A stretch of DNA of 64,000 bases from an uncultured Clostridia bacterium (lineage in GTDB: Bacteria > Bacillota > Clostridia > Oscillospirales > Acutalibacteraceae): NCBI GenBank assembly GCA_947593615.1, contig CANQDR010000006.1, positions 19,482 through 83,481 of the forward strand, in the 5' to 3' direction. A program made the position numbers and the translations under genes. A model generated the notes under the pieces. That model was given only the letters and a program-made list of their open reading frames with translations, did not search any database and was not told the DNA's origin. Positions 1 through 9,134 of this stretch are shown one piece after another. Each line of letters starts with the position of its first letter. Position 1 is the first letter of the stretch.

Positions 1-2
1 AG

Positions 3-1841
3 CCGATTACAACCGTGCTTGAATTTGATTCAGTGCACTATTTAATCTTTATTTTCGGCATTTTAGTTGTGTTCAGCTTTATTGAGGAGCGCAGACGCGG
101 ACTTTGGAATGTTGTTTATTCAACCCCAAACGGCAGATTTACACTTGCATTAAGGCGTGCAGGTATTATTTGTGTAAGTATCACTTTTGCAGTAATGATT
201 ATGTATTTTGTGCTATTTGCAGTTTCGTTTATACTGTATGGAGGATGGGGAGATATTTTCAGAACGATTCAGTCAATTGAATTGTTTCAGAATTTTATAT
301 TTCCTATGTCAGAAATTCAGTTTATCTTACTCTATATTTTCGTAAATATTATAACGCAGCTTGTACTTGCGTTTTTGTTTTGGTTTATAATGTCGTTTAT
401 ACAGAATACAAGCATTGCGCTTGGAGTGGCAGGAGTGATTTTTGCTGTTGAGTTTGCGCTGTACTCAATTTTGCCTATCCAGAGCAATCTTGCGATTTTA
501 AAATGTATGAACATTTTTTATTACATAAATCCCACAGAGGCAATTATAAAATATTGTAATTTAAACGTTTTCTTTTTCTTAGTTAATTTGTATCGTCTTG
601 TACTGATTTCAGCATTGTTATTCATGCTATTGTTTGCAATGCTCAGCTTAATTACAACGGCTAATAAATATCCGGGAAAAACTCCAAATAAATTAGAAGT
701 TTTTTTGATGAAGATAATTTCCGGAGTCACAAATTTTTATTGGAAATTAGTTGAGAAACTCACCATAACCGGAACAGAATTGTATAAAATCCTTATAATA
801 CAAAAAGGATGGGTTGTATTGCTTGCTATCGCACTTACCCTATTCAATTCAATAGATACAGGAAAACTTTATTACAGTGGAACTGACAGTATTGTTAATA
901 GTTTCTACGATGAATACAGCGGTCCGTTAACAGAAAGAACACGTCAATATGTAAATAATCTGGAAAATGAGATTGCCAATGTTGACAGCGAGTTTCAAAA
1001 GGCTAATGAAGATTACGCAGTTAATAAAATTTCTTATGATGAGTATATGAATCATGTCTTTAAATCAGAAGCTTATGACAGTAAGCGCGAAGCTCTGAAA
1101 ATAATACAAGAGCGTATTGAATATATCGACCAAAATAAAACGAATGGAACTGATGCGTGGCTTGTCAATCCAAACGGTTACGATGCTCTTTTGAATATAA
1201 GTGGCTTTTCAAGACAGCAGAATTTTGCGTTAATTTCAGTGTTCTGCCTGATAATTATTATGTCGGGTATATTCTCATTTGAAAAGCGTTCTATGATGTA
1301 TGGTTCAATTATGGCAAGCTCCGAAGGAAGACAATATCTGTTTGGTAAAAAAATGATTTGTGCAATTATTATTACGCTTTTTGTGTGGTTATGTGCAGGT
1401 GTTACGGAGATAATCGACATTTGCATAAGGTATCCGCTGACAACATTTGACGCACCTTTAAAAAGCTTTGAGTTTTTAAACGGATTACCGTTTAATTTCA
1501 GTATTGGAGCGTTTCTTGTTCTTCTTTATTTGTCAAGACTTATGCTATTGCTTTCTGTATCGTGCATTGTATGTTTTATCTCTTTAAAAACAAAATATGA
1601 GTCAAGCATAATTATTTCATCAGCAATACTTATAGCACCGTCTTTGTTGTATGCTGTTGGAATAGATGCGTTTGCATATATTTCCGTCACTGTGCCTATA
1701 TCGGCAATGAACTTAATTATTTATTCTAATGGCTATACTTTTATAATCCCCATATTGCTGATTATTTTTATAGGTATATTAGCTGTTTTTTTTACAAAAC
1801 GAAAATGGTGCAATGAAAGCAGGTGTAAAAATGGAGCTTAA
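3..1841 (+). CDS. ABC-2-type transporter permease, 5' end cut by window edge
   Basis: The reading frame is open to the left edge, so the true start lies outside; the GTG at 15 has no ribosome site and is not believed. About 610 residues are visible. There are several clusters of membrane segments, a roughly 100-residue hydrophilic segment near residues 285-395 rich in charged residues (probably extracellular, partly helical), then further membrane segments up to the C-terminus. This fits the large ABC-2 permeases that partner a single ATPase in Firmicutes peptide or bacteriocin-immunity exporters. Its stop overlaps the ATPase gene at 1831, which argues for a paired transporter. The substrate cannot be read from sequence. 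Confidence 0.75.
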   Translation, partial: PITTVLEFDSVHYLIFIFGILVVFSFIEERRRGLWNVVYSTPNGRFTLALRRAGIICVSITFAVMIMYFVLFAVSFILYGGWGDIFRTIQSIELFQNFIFPMSEIQFILLYIFVNIITQLVLAFLFWFIMSFIQNTSIALGVAGVIFAVEFALYSILPIQSNLAILKCMNIFYYINPTEAIIKYCNLNVFFFLVNLYRLVLISALLFMLLFAMLSLITTANKYPGKTPNKLEVFLMKIISGVTNFYWKLVEKLTITGTELYKILIIQKGWVVLLAIALTLFNSIDTGKLYYSGTDSIVNSFYDEYSGPLTERTRQYVNNLENEIANVDSEFQKANEDYAVNKISYDEYMNHVFKSEAYDSKREALKIIQERIEYIDQNKTNGTDAWLVNPNGYDALLNISGFSRQQNFALISVFCLIIIMSGIFSFEKRSMMYGSIMASSEGRQYLFGKKMICAIIITLFVWLCAGVTEIIDICIRYPLTTFDAPLKSFEFLNGLPFNFSIGAFLVLLYLSRLMLLLSVSCIVCFISLKTKYESSIIISSAILIAPSLLYAVGIDAFAYISVTVPISAMNLIIYSNGYTFIIPILLIIFIGILAVFFTKRKWCNESRCKNGA

Positions 1842-2700
1842 TATAATAAATCTTACTAAATATTATGGAAATCATTGCGCACTTAATGATGTAAGCATAA
1901 CGCTTACTAACGGAATATACGGACTTCTGGGTGCAAACGGAGCAGGAAAATCTACATTGATGAATCTGATTACAGACAATATAAATAGAACATCGGGTGA
2001 AATACTTTATGACGGAGCGGACATATTAAAGCTTGGAAAGGCGTTTAGAAAAAAGATAGGTTATATGCCCCAGCAGCAGGGCTTTTATGAACAGCTTTCT
2101 GCAAGAGCGTTTGTGCTGTATATGGCGTCACTCAAAGGAATTTCCAGAAAAGAATCGAAAAAGCAAGCTGACGAATTGCTTAAAGTGGTAAATCTCGATG
2201 CGGTTGCGCACAAAAAAATCGGAGAGTTTTCGGGTGGAATGAAACAGAGGGTGCTTCTGGCGCAGGCTTTACTCGGAAATCCAAAAATTCTTTTGCTTGA
2301 CGAGCCGACCGCAGGTCTTGATCCAAAAGAGAGAATCAGAATACGTAACTTTATAAGCGAAATTGCAGAGGATAAAATCGTCCTCATTTCAACCCACGTT
2401 GTGTCGGACATAGAGTTTATCGCAAAGGAGATAATCCTGCTTAGAAACGGACAGCTTGTGTCGCACGATACCTGCGGCAATCTTATAAAAGAGATTGAAA
2501 ATAAAGTATTTGAAGTGGAAATTGAAAGAGAAGATTTAAAACGTTTTCAGGATAATTACAGGGTATCAAATCTGTATAACGAAGAAGATAAAATAATCGT
2601 CCGCATAGTGACCGACAATCCGCCGGAAAATTATGCGGCTCAACCTGTAAATCCAACCCTTGAGGATTTGTATCTGTATGTTTTTGAAAACGGAAAATGA
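1831..2700 (+). CDS. ABC transporter ATP-binding protein
   Basis: A 289-residue ABC ATPase: Walker A GANGAGKST near residue 33, signature FSGGMKQRV, Walker B ILLLDEPTAGLDP and H-loop STHVV, followed by a short C-terminal extension of the kind seen in ABC-2 exporters. I chose ATG 1831 rather than ATG 1813 because AGGTG sits 5 bases before it and the protein then begins at the normal family position. It overlaps the upstream permease by 11 bases and so probably energises that permease. The role (peptide export or self-protection) is inferred from the neighbours only. Confidence 0.9.
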   Translation: MELNIINLTKYYGNHCALNDVSITLTNGIYGLLGANGAGKSTLMNLITDNINRTSGEILYDGADILKLGKAFRKKIGYMPQQQGFYEQLSARAFVLYMASLKGISRKESKKQADELLKVVNLDAVAHKKIGEFSGGMKQRVLLAQALLGNPKILLLDEPTAGLDPKERIRIRNFISEIAEDKIVLISTHVVSDIEFIAKEIILLRNGQLVSHDTCGNLIKEIENKVFEVEIEREDLKRFQDNYRVSNLYNEEDKIIVRIVTDNPPENYAAQPVNPTLEDLYLYVFENGK

Positions 2701-2760
2701 TATACTTTATAATAACTATAACAATAATCGGCAAAAAAGCTGTTTATCTGGGGTAGTATT

Positions 2761-4128
2761 ATGAAAATTAAAAATATAAAATTTTTAGCAAAATCAAATA
2801 TAAAAGGGAACAAAAAAAGCAATGCAGTTATAGTGCTGATGTGTTTGCTTGTAATAGCCTGTACGGTCATATCTTGTTTTACGGCAGTGACAGCTCGGGC
2901 ACTAAATGAATACAAAGAGGACTACAGGGCGAGATCACTGGAGCTTGACCCATGGCTTTTACCGCTTACCGATGACGCAATTTCATCAATTGAAAATGTT
3001 GAACACGTTTCTTCGGTGGATGATATTGCCGGTTTCAGAGGTGTATGCATGTTTAGCATTTTAGATGTTGACAATGAAAATGGAAGTTCGGATAAAATTG
3101 ATGAAAAGTTGAAAGAAGAAAATACGGCATTTTATATATGTGGCTTAATCGGCGATGAAGAAAAAACCATAACAGCCGGCAAGAGTTTAGATGATTCCCC
3201 TGTTTTCAGTTGTATAGTACCGAGCATATTTTATCCGTTTGAAAACGAAAACAGTAACTACGGAGAACTTGATTATATTGACGGCACAACTATGATTGGA
3301 AAAACAATTACGGTAAAGGGATATAACGATAATGTAAGTGTTACATATAATTACAGTGAAGATGATGTTTCAAGCAATACTGATGAGGTGCTGCCGTCAC
3401 CCGAGTATAAATTAAAAATTGTCGGAACCTATTACTGTACTCCTGCAAAATCGGGTTATTATGCGGATATATTCGTTTCAAGAGAAACCGATTTAAAAAT
3501 GACGGAAATGGCATTGAAATCAGCGGGAGTTAATTTGTCGGCTAATGAAAGTAAACTTTCACGGTGGTGGAACGATTCTTCGTTGCACAGTTATTATGTT
3601 GTAGCCGACGATTTTGATAACTTACCGTACATATTTAATGAAGTAAGCCGAATGGGATATTCTATTGCAAACTCGCCCGAACAGTTAATCAAAGACAGCA
3701 CCGTTTTAATGGCAAATTTGTTCGGTACGGTTGGTTTGTTTTTAATTTTTGCACTTTTTATTTTGGCGGTTATTACGCTGGTGCAGTCTTCAATTTCTTC
3801 CGTTAATGAAAGGAAGAGCTATATAGGTTTGCTGAAAGCTATAGGTTATAAGAATAGGCAGATATTTGTTTGTATGTGTTATGAACAGTTGTCTTTGACG
3901 CTAAAAGGCTTTTTAGTTGGCGGTTTTTTGTCAACAGCATTTATCGCTTTTACTAACTTTGTTTTCAGACACGGAGCATATCAAGGGCTTTTATATATAA
4001 TTGATTGGCGCTTATTCCTGTTTTTTATTTGCATATCCTTAGCGATATCGATAATTATTCCGCTGATTTGTCAAGTGATTTTGATAAAGAAATTAACAGA
4101 TATTCAGCCGATAAACGCTATGAGTTAG
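2761..4128 (+). CDS. FtsX/MacB-like ABC permease (copy 1)
   Basis: 455 residues: one N-terminal membrane helix (about 20-45), a large extracytoplasmic domain (about 46-315), then three C-terminal helices with the FtsX-family segment LLKAIGYKNRQ after the second helix. This is the four-helix MacB topology. It is a paralogue of the permease at 5068: the N-terminal two thirds differ at many positions, but the last 154 residues (302 onward) are identical at the DNA level too. Only a fragment of an ATPase gene follows (4143), so this copy would have to use an ATPase from elsewhere, most simply the one at 6453. Confidence 0.85.
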   Translation: MKIKNIKFLAKSNIKGNKKSNAVIVLMCLLVIACTVISCFTAVTARALNEYKEDYRARSLELDPWLLPLTDDAISSIENVEHVSSVDDIAGFRGVCMFSILDVDNENGSSDKIDEKLKEENTAFYICGLIGDEEKTITAGKSLDDSPVFSCIVPSIFYPFENENSNYGELDYIDGTTMIGKTITVKGYNDNVSVTYNYSEDDVSSNTDEVLPSPEYKLKIVGTYYCTPAKSGYYADIFVSRETDLKMTEMALKSAGVNLSANESKLSRWWNDSSLHSYYVVADDFDNLPYIFNEVSRMGYSIANSPEQLIKDSTVLMANLFGTVGLFLIFALFILAVITLVQSSISSVNERKSYIGLLKAIGYKNRQIFVCMCYEQLSLTLKGFLVGGFLSTAFIAFTNFVFRHGAYQGLLYIIDWRLFLFFICISLAISIIIPLICQVILIKKLTDIQPINAMS

Positions 4129-4221
4129 TTTGAGAGGTAACTATGAAATATATAGAATTAAAAAATGTTTCAAAAATCTATAACAATAAGGTTGTTGCCC
4201 TTGATAATGTTTCGCTTACAG
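3664..4221 (+). repeat. 558-bp direct repeat, copy A
   Basis: By direct reading, bases 3664-4221 and 5974-6531 match at a constant offset of 2310 bases. The block covers the last 154 codons of the FtsX-like permease, the intergenic gap and the first 26 codons of the following ATPase gene. Upstream of the block the two permeases diverge; downstream of 4221 copy A breaks off into unrelated sequence. Confidence 0.93.
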
Positions 4222-4271
4222 GTTGCGGTGTAAATGAAATTACTCTGTATTTATTTAATAATTTGCAGTAA
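4143..4271 (+). pseudogene. Truncated ABC ATPase gene fragment
   Basis: Starts exactly like the intact ATPase at 6453 (MKYIELKNVSKIY, same ribosome site) and stays identical for 26 codons, up to base 4221. It then runs into 16 unrelated codons and a stop at 4269. It lacks Walker A, the signature and Walker B, so it cannot be an ATPase. The break coincides with the end of the 558-bp repeat, marking a recombination or deletion junction. A strong terminator follows directly. Confidence 0.9.
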
Positions 4272-4280
4272 ATAGATTAA

Positions 4281-4308
4281 CCCCCGACTCAGGTCGGGGG
4301 TTTTGTTT
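4281..4308 (+). terminator. Intrinsic terminator
   Basis: Stem of CCCCCGAC against GTCGGGGG with a short loop, followed by TTTTGTTTT. It ends the transcript of the first permease and the ATPase fragment and separates it from the promoter at 4437. Confidence 0.9.
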
Positions 4309-4436
4309 TGCCATTTTTAATTATATGCAGTAATATTATTTCCAAAATTTATTTCCTGCAGCAGAGAAAATCTTTTAAATTATATTATTATTTGCTAAAA
4401 ATTATTATAAAAATAAAAAATATTTATTAAAAGATA

Positions 4437-4465
4437 TTGACAAAGTGATTTTATATGGCTATAAT
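4437..4465 (+). promoter_or_regulatory. Perfect sigma-A-type promoter of the secreted-protein gene
   Basis: TTGACA at 4437-4442 and TATAAT at 4460-4465 with a 17-base spacer, a full match to the consensus. The leader to the TTG start at 4568 is about 95 nt. This is the strongest promoter seen in the cluster and suggests high, separate expression of the small secreted protein. Confidence 0.85.
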
Positions 4466-4567
4466 TAAATTGTAAAATATTTCTAAATATGATAATATTT
4501 TACACAAGAAGTCTGTTGTTCAGTTGCAACTAATTACAGAAAAAAATAATTCACGAGGTGATAATAA

Positions 4568-5002
4568 TTGCTAAAACTTAATAAAATAAAAAAATTATCT
4601 ATTACAACAATGGCTGTTGTATGTGCACTATCAACGGCTGCGGCTATAGGTGTGAGCGCTCAAACCTATCAATGGACGCATATAGTTTCTCTTGCTACTA
4701 ATCCCGGCGTAATGACCAGCATATCAACAAGCATGGGCGGTACCGGAAAAATGTCCGAGAATTTTGCTGGATATCCAACTATATTTGACGGATATAGCAG
4801 ATCAAGCAATAAAGCCCGTGCTGTTAATGAATCAACTGGAAAAAGTTACGGTTGGAAAAATCTTATATTAACCAAAAATTCTCCGGGTATAGTAAGCATT
4901 ACATATGGTGAGAGGTTAAGTGCAGCACCCTACTATGTACAATACCAAAATGTGAGTGATGGTGGTTTCAGAGCGTCTGCTACTCTGATAAAGAAATACT
5001 AA
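4568..5002 (+). CDS. Small secreted protein, bacteriocin-like candidate
   Basis: 144 residues. TTG start with GAGGTG 7 bases upstream; no ATG has a comparable site. The N-terminus is a clear Sec signal peptide: lysine-rich start, hydrophobic core MAVVCALSTAAAIG, likely cut after VSA. The mature part of about 113 residues has no cysteine, is rich in Ser, Gly, Thr and Tyr, and ends in YYVQYQN, FRASATL and a basic tail. The segment with NESTGK, ITYGE and YYVQY loosely recalls the lactococcin-972 bacteriocin family, but I could not align it confidently. It sits between duplicated ABC permease genes and has its own consensus promoter. Function unknown; exported peptide or bacteriocin is inference. 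Confidence 0.7.
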   Translation: MLKLNKIKKLSITTMAVVCALSTAAAIGVSAQTYQWTHIVSLATNPGVMTSISTSMGGTGKMSENFAGYPTIFDGYSRSSNKARAVNESTGKSYGWKNLILTKNSPGIVSITYGERLSAAPYYVQYQNVSDGGFRASATLIKKY

Positions 5003-5011
5003 ATTAATTGG

Positions 5012-5042
5012 GGGACTGTCAAACAAGAAAAGTGACAGTCCC
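5012..5042 (+). terminator. Hairpin after the secreted-protein gene (possible partial terminator)
   Basis: Perfect 10-bp stem GGGACTGTCA/TGACAGTCCC with an 11-base loop, 10 bases after the stop codon. Only a weak T-rich tail follows (TATCGTTT), so it may reduce readthrough into the permease gene at 5068 or protect the 3' end of the abundant small mRNA rather than fully terminate. Confidence 0.55.
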
Positions 5043-5067
5043 TATCGTTTAATTATGGTGAAATACT

Positions 5068-6438
5068 ATGAAATATTCCTATTACAGATTCTTATCTAAA
5101 GCAAATATAAAAGGTAACAAAAAGAGCCATGCAGTAATTGCATTGATGTGTGTACTTGTAATAGCCTGCACGGTTATATCTTGTTTTACATTAGTAACAC
5201 AAAACGCAGTTAACAAGTATAAAGATGACTACAGAGCAAGATCGCTGGAACTTGACCCGTGGCTTTTGCCAATTACAGACGCGGCACTTGAAGCAATTTC
5301 TAATATTGAGCATGTCGAGTCAGTAGCTGATACTACGGGTTTTCGAAGTATATGTATGTTTGATATTATAGATATTAATAGTGAAAAAGAAAGTTCAAAT
5401 AAGGTTGATGAAGAGATAAAAAGCAAAGAGGCATTAGTATACGTATGTGGACTAATAGGAGATGAAGAAAAAACGGTAATAGCCGGCGACAGTCTTGAAA
5501 ACTCCCCTGAATTCAGTTGTATAGTGCCAAGTTTATTTTATCCGTTTCAAGACGAAAATAATCTCAATTATGAAAATATTGATTATATTGACGGAACAAG
5601 TTTGATTGGAAAAACAATTTCTCTAAAGGGCTATAATGGAGATGTATGTATTCGATATAATTATAGCGACGGCGTTGTTTCGGGTAACGATGATGCATTA
5701 CTGCCGTCGCCTGAGTATAAACTGAAGATTGTCGGAACATATTATTGTTCCCCAACAACATCAGGCAGTTTTCAGGATATATATGTTTCAAGAGAAACTG
5801 ATTTAAAAATGACTGAAATGGCATTGAAATCATCAGGAATTGATTTATCGTCTGATGAAAGCAAACTTGCAAAGTGGTGGAACGAATCCTCGCTGCACAG
5901 CTACTTTGTAGTGGCTGATGACTATAATAATTTATCGTATGTATATAATACAATAAGTGAAATGGGATACGAAATTGCAAACTCGCCCGAACAGTTAATC
6001 AAAGACAGCACCGTTTTAATGGCAAATTTGTTCGGTACGGTTGGTTTGTTTTTAATTTTTGCACTTTTTATTTTGGCGGTTATTACGCTGGTGCAGTCTT
6101 CAATTTCTTCCGTTAATGAAAGGAAGAGCTATATAGGTTTGCTGAAAGCTATAGGTTATAAGAATAGGCAGATATTTGTTTGTATGTGTTATGAACAGTT
6201 GTCTTTGACGCTAAAAGGCTTTTTAGTTGGCGGTTTTTTGTCAACAGCATTTATCGCTTTTACTAACTTTGTTTTCAGACACGGAGCATATCAAGGGCTT
6301 TTATATATAATTGATTGGCGCTTATTCCTGTTTTTTATTTGCATATCCTTAGCGATATCGATAATTATTCCGCTGATTTGTCAAGTGATTTTGATAAAGA
6401 AATTAACAGATATTCAGCCGATAAACGCTATGAGTTAG
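5068..6438 (+). CDS. FtsX/MacB-like ABC permease (copy 2)
   Basis: 456 residues with the same topology as the permease at 2761: N-terminal helix about 20-45, extracytoplasmic domain to about 315, three C-terminal helices with LLKAIGYK. The N-terminal regions differ at many positions, while residues 303-456 are identical. Here the downstream ATPase (6453) is intact and only 14 bases away, with another permease after it, so this is the likely complete MacB-type transporter. Such systems usually act in peptide export or antimicrobial-peptide resistance. That role is inferred from family and from the adjacent secreted protein. Confidence 0.87.
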   Translation: MKYSYYRFLSKANIKGNKKSHAVIALMCVLVIACTVISCFTLVTQNAVNKYKDDYRARSLELDPWLLPITDAALEAISNIEHVESVADTTGFRSICMFDIIDINSEKESSNKVDEEIKSKEALVYVCGLIGDEEKTVIAGDSLENSPEFSCIVPSLFYPFQDENNLNYENIDYIDGTSLIGKTISLKGYNGDVCIRYNYSDGVVSGNDDALLPSPEYKLKIVGTYYCSPTTSGSFQDIYVSRETDLKMTEMALKSSGIDLSSDESKLAKWWNESSLHSYFVVADDYNNLSYVYNTISEMGYEIANSPEQLIKDSTVLMANLFGTVGLFLIFALFILAVITLVQSSISSVNERKSYIGLLKAIGYKNRQIFVCMCYEQLSLTLKGFLVGGFLSTAFIAFTNFVFRHGAYQGLLYIIDWRLFLFFICISLAISIIIPLICQVILIKKLTDIQPINAMS

Positions 6439-6531
6439 TTTGAGAGGTAACTATGAAATATATAGAATTAAAAAATGTTTCAAAAATCTATAACAATAAG
6501 GTTGTTGCCCTTGATAATGTTTCGCTTACAG
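5974..6531 (+). repeat. 558-bp direct repeat, copy B
   Basis: Partner of 3664-4221, offset 2310 bases. It spans the permease C-terminus and the beginning of the intact ATPase gene. This copy continues into a functional gene, so it is probably the donor or ancestral version. Confidence 0.93.
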
Positions 6532-7133
6532 TCAAGCAGGGTGAATTTATTGTGGTTATGGGTCAGTCGGGCAGCGGCAAAAGCACACTTCTGCAAATTG
6601 CGGGACTGCTTGATGCCTGCACATCGGGCTCGGTAATTATTAACGGCAATGACGTTTCCAACCTTGATAAAAACAAGCTTGCGGACGTTCGTATGAATTC
6701 TTTGGGTTTCGTGTTTCAGGCGTTTCATCTCAACGCGCACCTTAAACTGTATGAAAATATTATGGTGCCTATGCTTATAAATAATAAGTTTAAAAATAGA
6801 GCTGAAATGCAGGAAAAAGCAATGGAGCTTATAGAAAAAGTCGGACTTACACACCGTAAAGAGCATTATCCGTCAGAGCTTTCAGGCGGCGAACAGCAAA
6901 GAGTTGCCATTGCAAGAGCAATGGCAAATGACCCCGATTTTATTTTGGCAGACGAGCCGACAGGAAATCTGGACAGCAAAAATGAAATTATGATATTTGA
7001 GGAGCTTAAAAAGCTGTCTGATTCAGGCAAGGGAGTGCTTGTTGTCAGCCACAATGACGCAGTAATAGACTTTGCCGACAAGCTGTATGTAATGAAAGAC
7101 GGCGTGTTAGAGGAAAAGCAAAATGAAAAATAA
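6453..7133 (+). CDS. ABC transporter ATP-binding protein, MacB/LolD type
   Basis: 226 residues, the normal length for MacB-type ATPases. Walker A GQSGSGKST near residue 37, Q-loop FVFQAFHL, signature LSGGEQQRV, Walker B FILADEPTGNLDS and H-loop VSHND. The start is fixed by GAGAGGTAA upstream and is shared with the broken copy at 4143. It lies between two FtsX-like permeases and overlaps the second by 11 bases, so it probably drives both, forming a heterodimeric permease complex. Confidence 0.93.
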   Translation: MKYIELKNVSKIYNNKVVALDNVSLTVKQGEFIVVMGQSGSGKSTLLQIAGLLDACTSGSVIINGNDVSNLDKNKLADVRMNSLGFVFQAFHLNAHLKLYENIMVPMLINNKFKNRAEMQEKAMELIEKVGLTHRKEHYPSELSGGEQQRVAIARAMANDPDFILADEPTGNLDSKNEIMIFEELKKLSDSGKGVLVVSHNDAVIDFADKLYVMKDGVLEEKQNEK

Positions 7134-8328
7134 AGATCTCAATATGCTTATAAAGGCTTCTTTATCTTCAAGAAAACTGTCCACTTGTTTTTTCTGCTTT
7201 TTTATAATAATTTCGGCAATTCTTATTTTGCTGTCTGTGGGTATTATACTTCCGTTAAGGGATAATATTGATAATAAAATTAACAATCATATATCCAACA
7301 GAGAATTAGTGACAGAATTTTCTGAAAAAATATCTGAGGATAACATTGATAATATGTTATCTGAAATTAAGAAAGTTGAGCATGTATCGGAAGTTTACCG
7401 TATGCCTGCAAAACTTAGAGTAACGGAAAAATCGGGCGTATTGTTTGATGAATATAACTTTGGATATGTTCATAATGACAGTATTCCGATTATTACATCA
7501 GGCAGAGCCTTTGATGAAAGTGAAACAGGGGTTGCGATAGTGCCTCAGTCCATAAAGGATTTTAATCCGAGCGACAATAAAATACATGAAATACCCGGAG
7601 AGAACTTAATAGGCAAAACCCTTATTTTGGCTGATGAATGCGGAAATACTCACAAAGCTGAGGTAGTGGGCGCTTACAACACGTCAGACCCCATTTTTTC
7701 GGGTGATGAAATTCTTATACCTCAAGCTGACTTGCTTAAATATGATGATACAGTATTAAAAACATCACAGGGAATGGGTTCTATTTCTGGTGATAAAAGC
7801 TATATAATTTTAATTGACTCACCAAAGAATGTTGAAGCGGCAATGAATGAAATTATGGGTATTAATATGGTATATCAGAGCAGTATCAATGTTGACGCTG
7901 ACTCTTATAATACTGCACTTTTTATATTGATAGCAGCATTGGTATTTTTTATAGTGTTGGTGATGTTTGGATTCTTTATGTTTTTAAAGAACGACGTCAA
8001 CAACCGAACCGACGAGCTTGCTTTGTATCGTTCGCTGGGTTATAAATCAAAGCACATATTTTATATTGTTTTTGCCGAACATTTGCTGTTTGGAATTATA
8101 TCACTTATAGCAGGAGTAATAATCACAGAAATGTTAAATATTTTTCTTGTAAATCCATATCTGTACTCTTTCTTAGGAAACACATTTATGGAAATGACCG
8201 TAACCGTAACGGTTTGGCAGATAGGTTGTATCTTACTGTTTTTTGTATTGATATTGATAATTGTTTGCAGAAGCGCTGTCAAACGGAGTGAAAAAATCGA
8301 CCTTACTGTTTTGCTCAGAGAAAGATGA
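7123..8328 (+). CDS. FtsX-like ABC permease
   Basis: 401 residues, a third permease of the cluster but not a close paralogue of the other two. N-terminal helix about 20-45, extracytoplasmic domain about 46-260, three C-terminal helices; the FtsX segment reads LYRSLGYKSKHIF. The start codon lies within the end of the ATPase gene (11-base overlap), a sign of translational coupling. It probably pairs with the 5068 permease. No hairpin with a T-run follows the stop. Confidence 0.85.
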   Translation: MKNKDLNMLIKASLSSRKLSTCFFCFFIIISAILILLSVGIILPLRDNIDNKINNHISNRELVTEFSEKISEDNIDNMLSEIKKVEHVSEVYRMPAKLRVTEKSGVLFDEYNFGYVHNDSIPIITSGRAFDESETGVAIVPQSIKDFNPSDNKIHEIPGENLIGKTLILADECGNTHKAEVVGAYNTSDPIFSGDEILIPQADLLKYDDTVLKTSQGMGSISGDKSYIILIDSPKNVEAAMNEIMGINMVYQSSINVDADSYNTALFILIAALVFFIVLVMFGFFMFLKNDVNNRTDELALYRSLGYKSKHIFYIVFAEHLLFGIISLIAGVIITEMLNIFLVNPYLYSFLGNTFMEMTVTVTVWQIGCILLFFVLILIIVCRSAVKRSEKIDLTVLLRER

Positions 8329-8378
8329 AAAAGCTCTGATATTATGAATTGAGTGTTATGTTTTATTTTAAGTGCAGT

Positions 8379-9134
8379 TTATTTGTACCATACAACGCTG
8401 ATTATCCTTAATATCATAAGATGCGCCGGATAAAACAGATAGAAAAACCATTTTGAAAATGTTTTTCCGAATTTTATACGTCTGCCGTTGTAGAGATATA
8501 TAATACAAAATCCTGAGAGGATGAGTCCTGTTTCATATTTAATTAGGTAAAATAAATATATTTTAAATGTAAAATTGTTTATGAAAATTATCAAAAGATA
8601 AAGCGCTGATATAAGAATTCCTGATACATAAGCTATTTTAATTTTTTTATCGGACTTTTCCGCCCAAAAAAACAAAAGCGTATATATTGGAGCCAATATA
8701 CCCCAGTCGCAATATTGGCTTAGTAGGATAATACCTGAAATTACAGTTGCCTTAAAAATCATATTGTTAATTTTATTTTGATTTAAAATCAGCAGAATCA
8801 GAAAGCAACAGAACAGAGTGAAAATCATATTTAATTTATAAAAGGTAATTTCTCCGTATAATGCTAAAGAAAAGGGGATTTGAGAAATTAAAGCGAACAA
8901 AAATAAACGCACCGCATATTTCTGTTTGGAATGTGTGAAATGATAGCCCTCTGCAAGAAAATAGCACATAGTGGGAGCTGTAAAATATCCGATAATGTTA
9001 AATAATTTGAACATCAATGTATCAGGGGCAAGAAATATATGTGCGTAATGATTGAGAAACATTGTAAATACTGCTATGTATTTTATTATATCGCGGTTTA
9101 ACGGTTTGTCCTTTCTGTAACTGTCCAAATTCAT
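8379..9134 (-). CDS. TraX-family membrane protein
   Basis: 251 residues with about eight membrane helices. The N-terminus (RDIIKYIAVFTMFLNHYAHI) and the segment FTAPTMCYFLAEGYHFT match the TraX family. TraX N-acetylates F-pilin in the F plasmid; chromosomal Firmicutes members have no established substrate and resemble membrane acyltransferases. AGGTGAG lies upstream of the ATG. It stands alone, facing the ABC cluster tail to tail; no pilin or conjugation gene is nearby, so the substrate is unknown. Confidence 0.8.
   Translation of the reverse strand: MNLDSYRKDKPLNRDIIKYIAVFTMFLNHYAHIFLAPDTLMFKLFNIIGYFTAPTMCYFLAEGYHFTHSKQKYAVRLFLFALISQIPFSLALYGEITFYKLNMIFTLFCCFLILLILNQNKINNMIFKATVISGIILLSQYCDWGILAPIYTLLFFWAEKSDKKIKIAYVSGILISALYLLIIFINNFTFKIYLFYLIKYETGLILSGFCIIYLYNGRRIKFGKTFSKWFFYLFYPAHLMILRIISVVWYK

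Noticed and set aside
15..17. GTG at 15 as the true start of the first permease gene
   Set aside because: No ribosome site, and the frame continues open to the window edge; the gene is simply cut off.
2640..2915. Minus-strand frames opposite the ABC genes
   Set aside because: These are shadows of well-supported plus-strand genes without ribosome sites or recognisable products.
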